Positions 63,253 through 64,000 of a DNA stretch of 64,000 nt are shown one piece after another. This DNA is from Streptomyces kurssanovii (GTDB taxonomy: Bacteria; Actinomycetota; Actinomycetes; Streptomycetales; Streptomycetaceae). Each line of letters starts with the position of its first letter. The stretch's first letter is position 1. The translations under genes and the position numbers were made by a program. Location: NCBI RefSeq assembly GCF_014649695.1, contig NZ_BMTN01000022.1:1-64000 (forward strand), given 5' to 3'. The notes below the pieces were generated by a model. That model ran no database searches. It was not told the DNA's origin and worked only from the letters and a program-made list of their open reading frames with translations.

Positions 63253-63660
63253 TCAGGCGCGGTCGATGTGCACGTTCGTGGACTTCACCCGGGCGGTGGC
63301 CTGCATGCCGACCTCCAGTCCGAGTTCCTCGACGGCTTCGCGGGTGAGCAGGGACACGAGCCGGTGCGGCCCGGCCTGGATCTCCACCTGTGCGGCGACG
63401 TCGCCGAGCTTGACGGCGGTCACGATGCCGGGGAAGGCGTTGCGCGCCGAGGTGTACGAGGTCTCCTCGTCGCCGACGCCGCCCTGGGCGACCTCGACGG
63501 AGAACGCGGCCAGGTCCCGGCCGTCGATGAGGCGCCGCCCGCTGTCGTCGCGATGGGTCGCGACCCGTCCGGCGTCGGCCCAGCGTCGCGCCGTGTCGGC
63601 GCTGACGCCGAGCAGCCGCGCCGCCTGACCGATGGTGTAGGACTGCATATGCGCCACCAT
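63253..63660 (-). CDS. MerR-like HTH plus TOBE domain, molybdate-responsive regulator
   Basis: A 135-residue protein. Residues 5-60 form a MerR-type/excisionase-like DNA-binding helix (TIGQAARLLGVSADTARRWADAGRV, then THRDDSGRRLIDGRDLAAF). The second half is a TOBE/Mop molybdate-binding domain (ARNAFPGIVTAVKLGDVAAQVEIQAGP and LVSLLTREAVEELGLEVGMQATARVKSTNVHI). This is the actinobacterial alternative to ModE, joining a DNA-binding head to a molybdate sensor. Start at 63660; 63648 (MQSYTIG) is possible. Located upstream of modA in the same direction. Confidence 0.88.
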   Translation of the reverse strand: MVAHMQSYTIGQAARLLGVSADTARRWADAGRVATHRDDSGRRLIDGRDLAAFSVEVAQGGVGDEETSYTSARNAFPGIVTAVKLGDVAAQVEIQAGPHRLVSLLTREAVEELGLEVGMQATARVKSTNVHIDRA

Positions 63661-63791
63661 AAGCGCCCTGAGCTCGCAGGTACAGCCTGTTCGGCCGAAG
63701 CTCCATGGCAGATGCGCCCAGCTTGGGCGATGCCACGGACGGGCCTTTTGCCGTGGGCGAACCCGCCGGACGTCTACGGCCCGCCGGACGC

Positions 63792-64000
63792 CTACGCCAC
63801 CGACCCGATCCGGCCGGTGGGCGCGTCGGGGCCGTCGTGGTGGATGGGGGTGTGCGCTCCGGTCAGGGAGACACCGGTGCCGCCGCGGCGGTTCGCCACG
63901 ATCTCCGCGCCGATGGACAGCGCGGTCTCCTCCGGCGTACGGGCGCCGAGATCGAGGCCGATCGGTGAACGCAGCCGGGCGAGTTCGAGGTCGGAGACGC
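63792..64000 (-). CDS. XdhC family protein, 3' end only
   Basis: Runs off the right edge of the window. The 69 visible residues read VSDLELARLRSPIGLDLGARTPEETALSIGAEIVANRRGG onward, matching the C-terminus of XdhC/CoxI (R-L-x-x-P-I-G-L-D-I-G-x-x-T-P-E-E-I-A-x-S-I). XdhC binds, sulfurates and inserts the molybdenum cofactor of xanthine dehydrogenase. The TAG stop is at 63794-63792. Direct neighbour of the molybdate genes, and on the same strand. Xanthine dehydrogenase would supply urate to the uricase operon at 20 kb. Confidence 0.75.
   Translation of the reverse strand, partial: VSDLELARLRSPIGLDLGARTPEETALSIGAEIVANRRGGTGVSLTGAHTPIHHDGPDAPTGRIGSVA

Overview
The window is typical Streptomyces chromosome: very high G+C, strong G/C bias at third codon positions, long overlapping shadow ORFs, many GTG starts, 4-nt stop/start overlaps inside operons, and families common in Streptomyces (a complete Mce operon, secreted GH46 and GH25 hydrolases, ECF sigma factors). 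About 57 genes or gene remnants can be supported. I saw no tRNA, rRNA, CRISPR array or intact insertion sequence.

Layout. 1-4062: the 3' part of an RHS toxin gene and a probable immunity gene. 4.6-10.9 kb: flavodoxin-fold reductase, ATP-grasp-like protein, a large unknown protein, a mycothiol-isomerase-like protein, a DEDDh exonuclease and a GH46 chitosanase lipoprotein. 11-14.4 kb: catalase-like protein, secreted endonuclease I and secreted GH25 lysozyme. 14.5-20.6 kb (minus strand): a urate module with NCS2 permease, 8-oxoguanine deaminase, a decayed second NCS2 permease, uricase, HIU hydrolase and OHCU decarboxylase. 20.9-24.5 kb: a secreted repeat protein, a small HTH regulator with a partner gene, a lytic transglycosylase and an ECF sigma factor with a membrane segment and Pro-rich tail. 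25-36 kb: a complete Mce lipid-import operon (ATPase, two permeases, MceA-F, two accessory proteins) closed by a strong terminator. 36.1-43.2 kb: the glyoxylate branch of purine catabolism, with hydroxypyruvate isomerase, tartronate semialdehyde reductase, catalase and, divergently, glyoxylate carboligase. 43.4-51.7 kb: a zinc-ribbon protein, an F420 reductase-like protein, two acyl-CoA synthetases with a divergent LuxR-type regulator, an AlkZ-like protein and PPK2. 51.7-56.6 kb: a decayed, repeat-rich stretch with a truncated arginine deiminase, an aminotransferase, a broken VCBS-type gene, a 45-bp minisatellite and a frameshifted ORF. 56.6-64 kb: aldo/keto reductase with a divergent ArsR-type regulator, a sigma/anti-sigma-like pair, and a molybdate block (fused ModB-ModC, ModA, a TOBE regulator) ending in a partial XdhC gene.

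How it fits together. Oxidised guanine and urate are imported and opened to allantoin (16-20.6 kb); the glyoxylate released downstream is condensed and reduced to glycerate (36-43 kb); catalase can remove the H2O2 made by uricase. The regulatory DNA supports this. The uricase operon and catalase promoters share a 22-bp element (21 of 22 identical) with the core TCAACA-N3-TGTTGA. The hyi and gcl promoters share paired TTCC-N7-GGAA-type sites exactly 21 bp apart. Molybdate import and XdhC at the right edge would serve the molybdenum enzyme xanthine dehydrogenase, which is not in the window. The Mce operon lies between the two halves of the purine pathway.

The most unusual items are the two pairs of shared operators, a 250-360 bp hairpin-forming intergenic repeat present at 24.5 and 49.2 kb, the 133-bp and 45-bp perfect tandem repeats, and the cluster of decaying genes at 51.7-56.6 kb.
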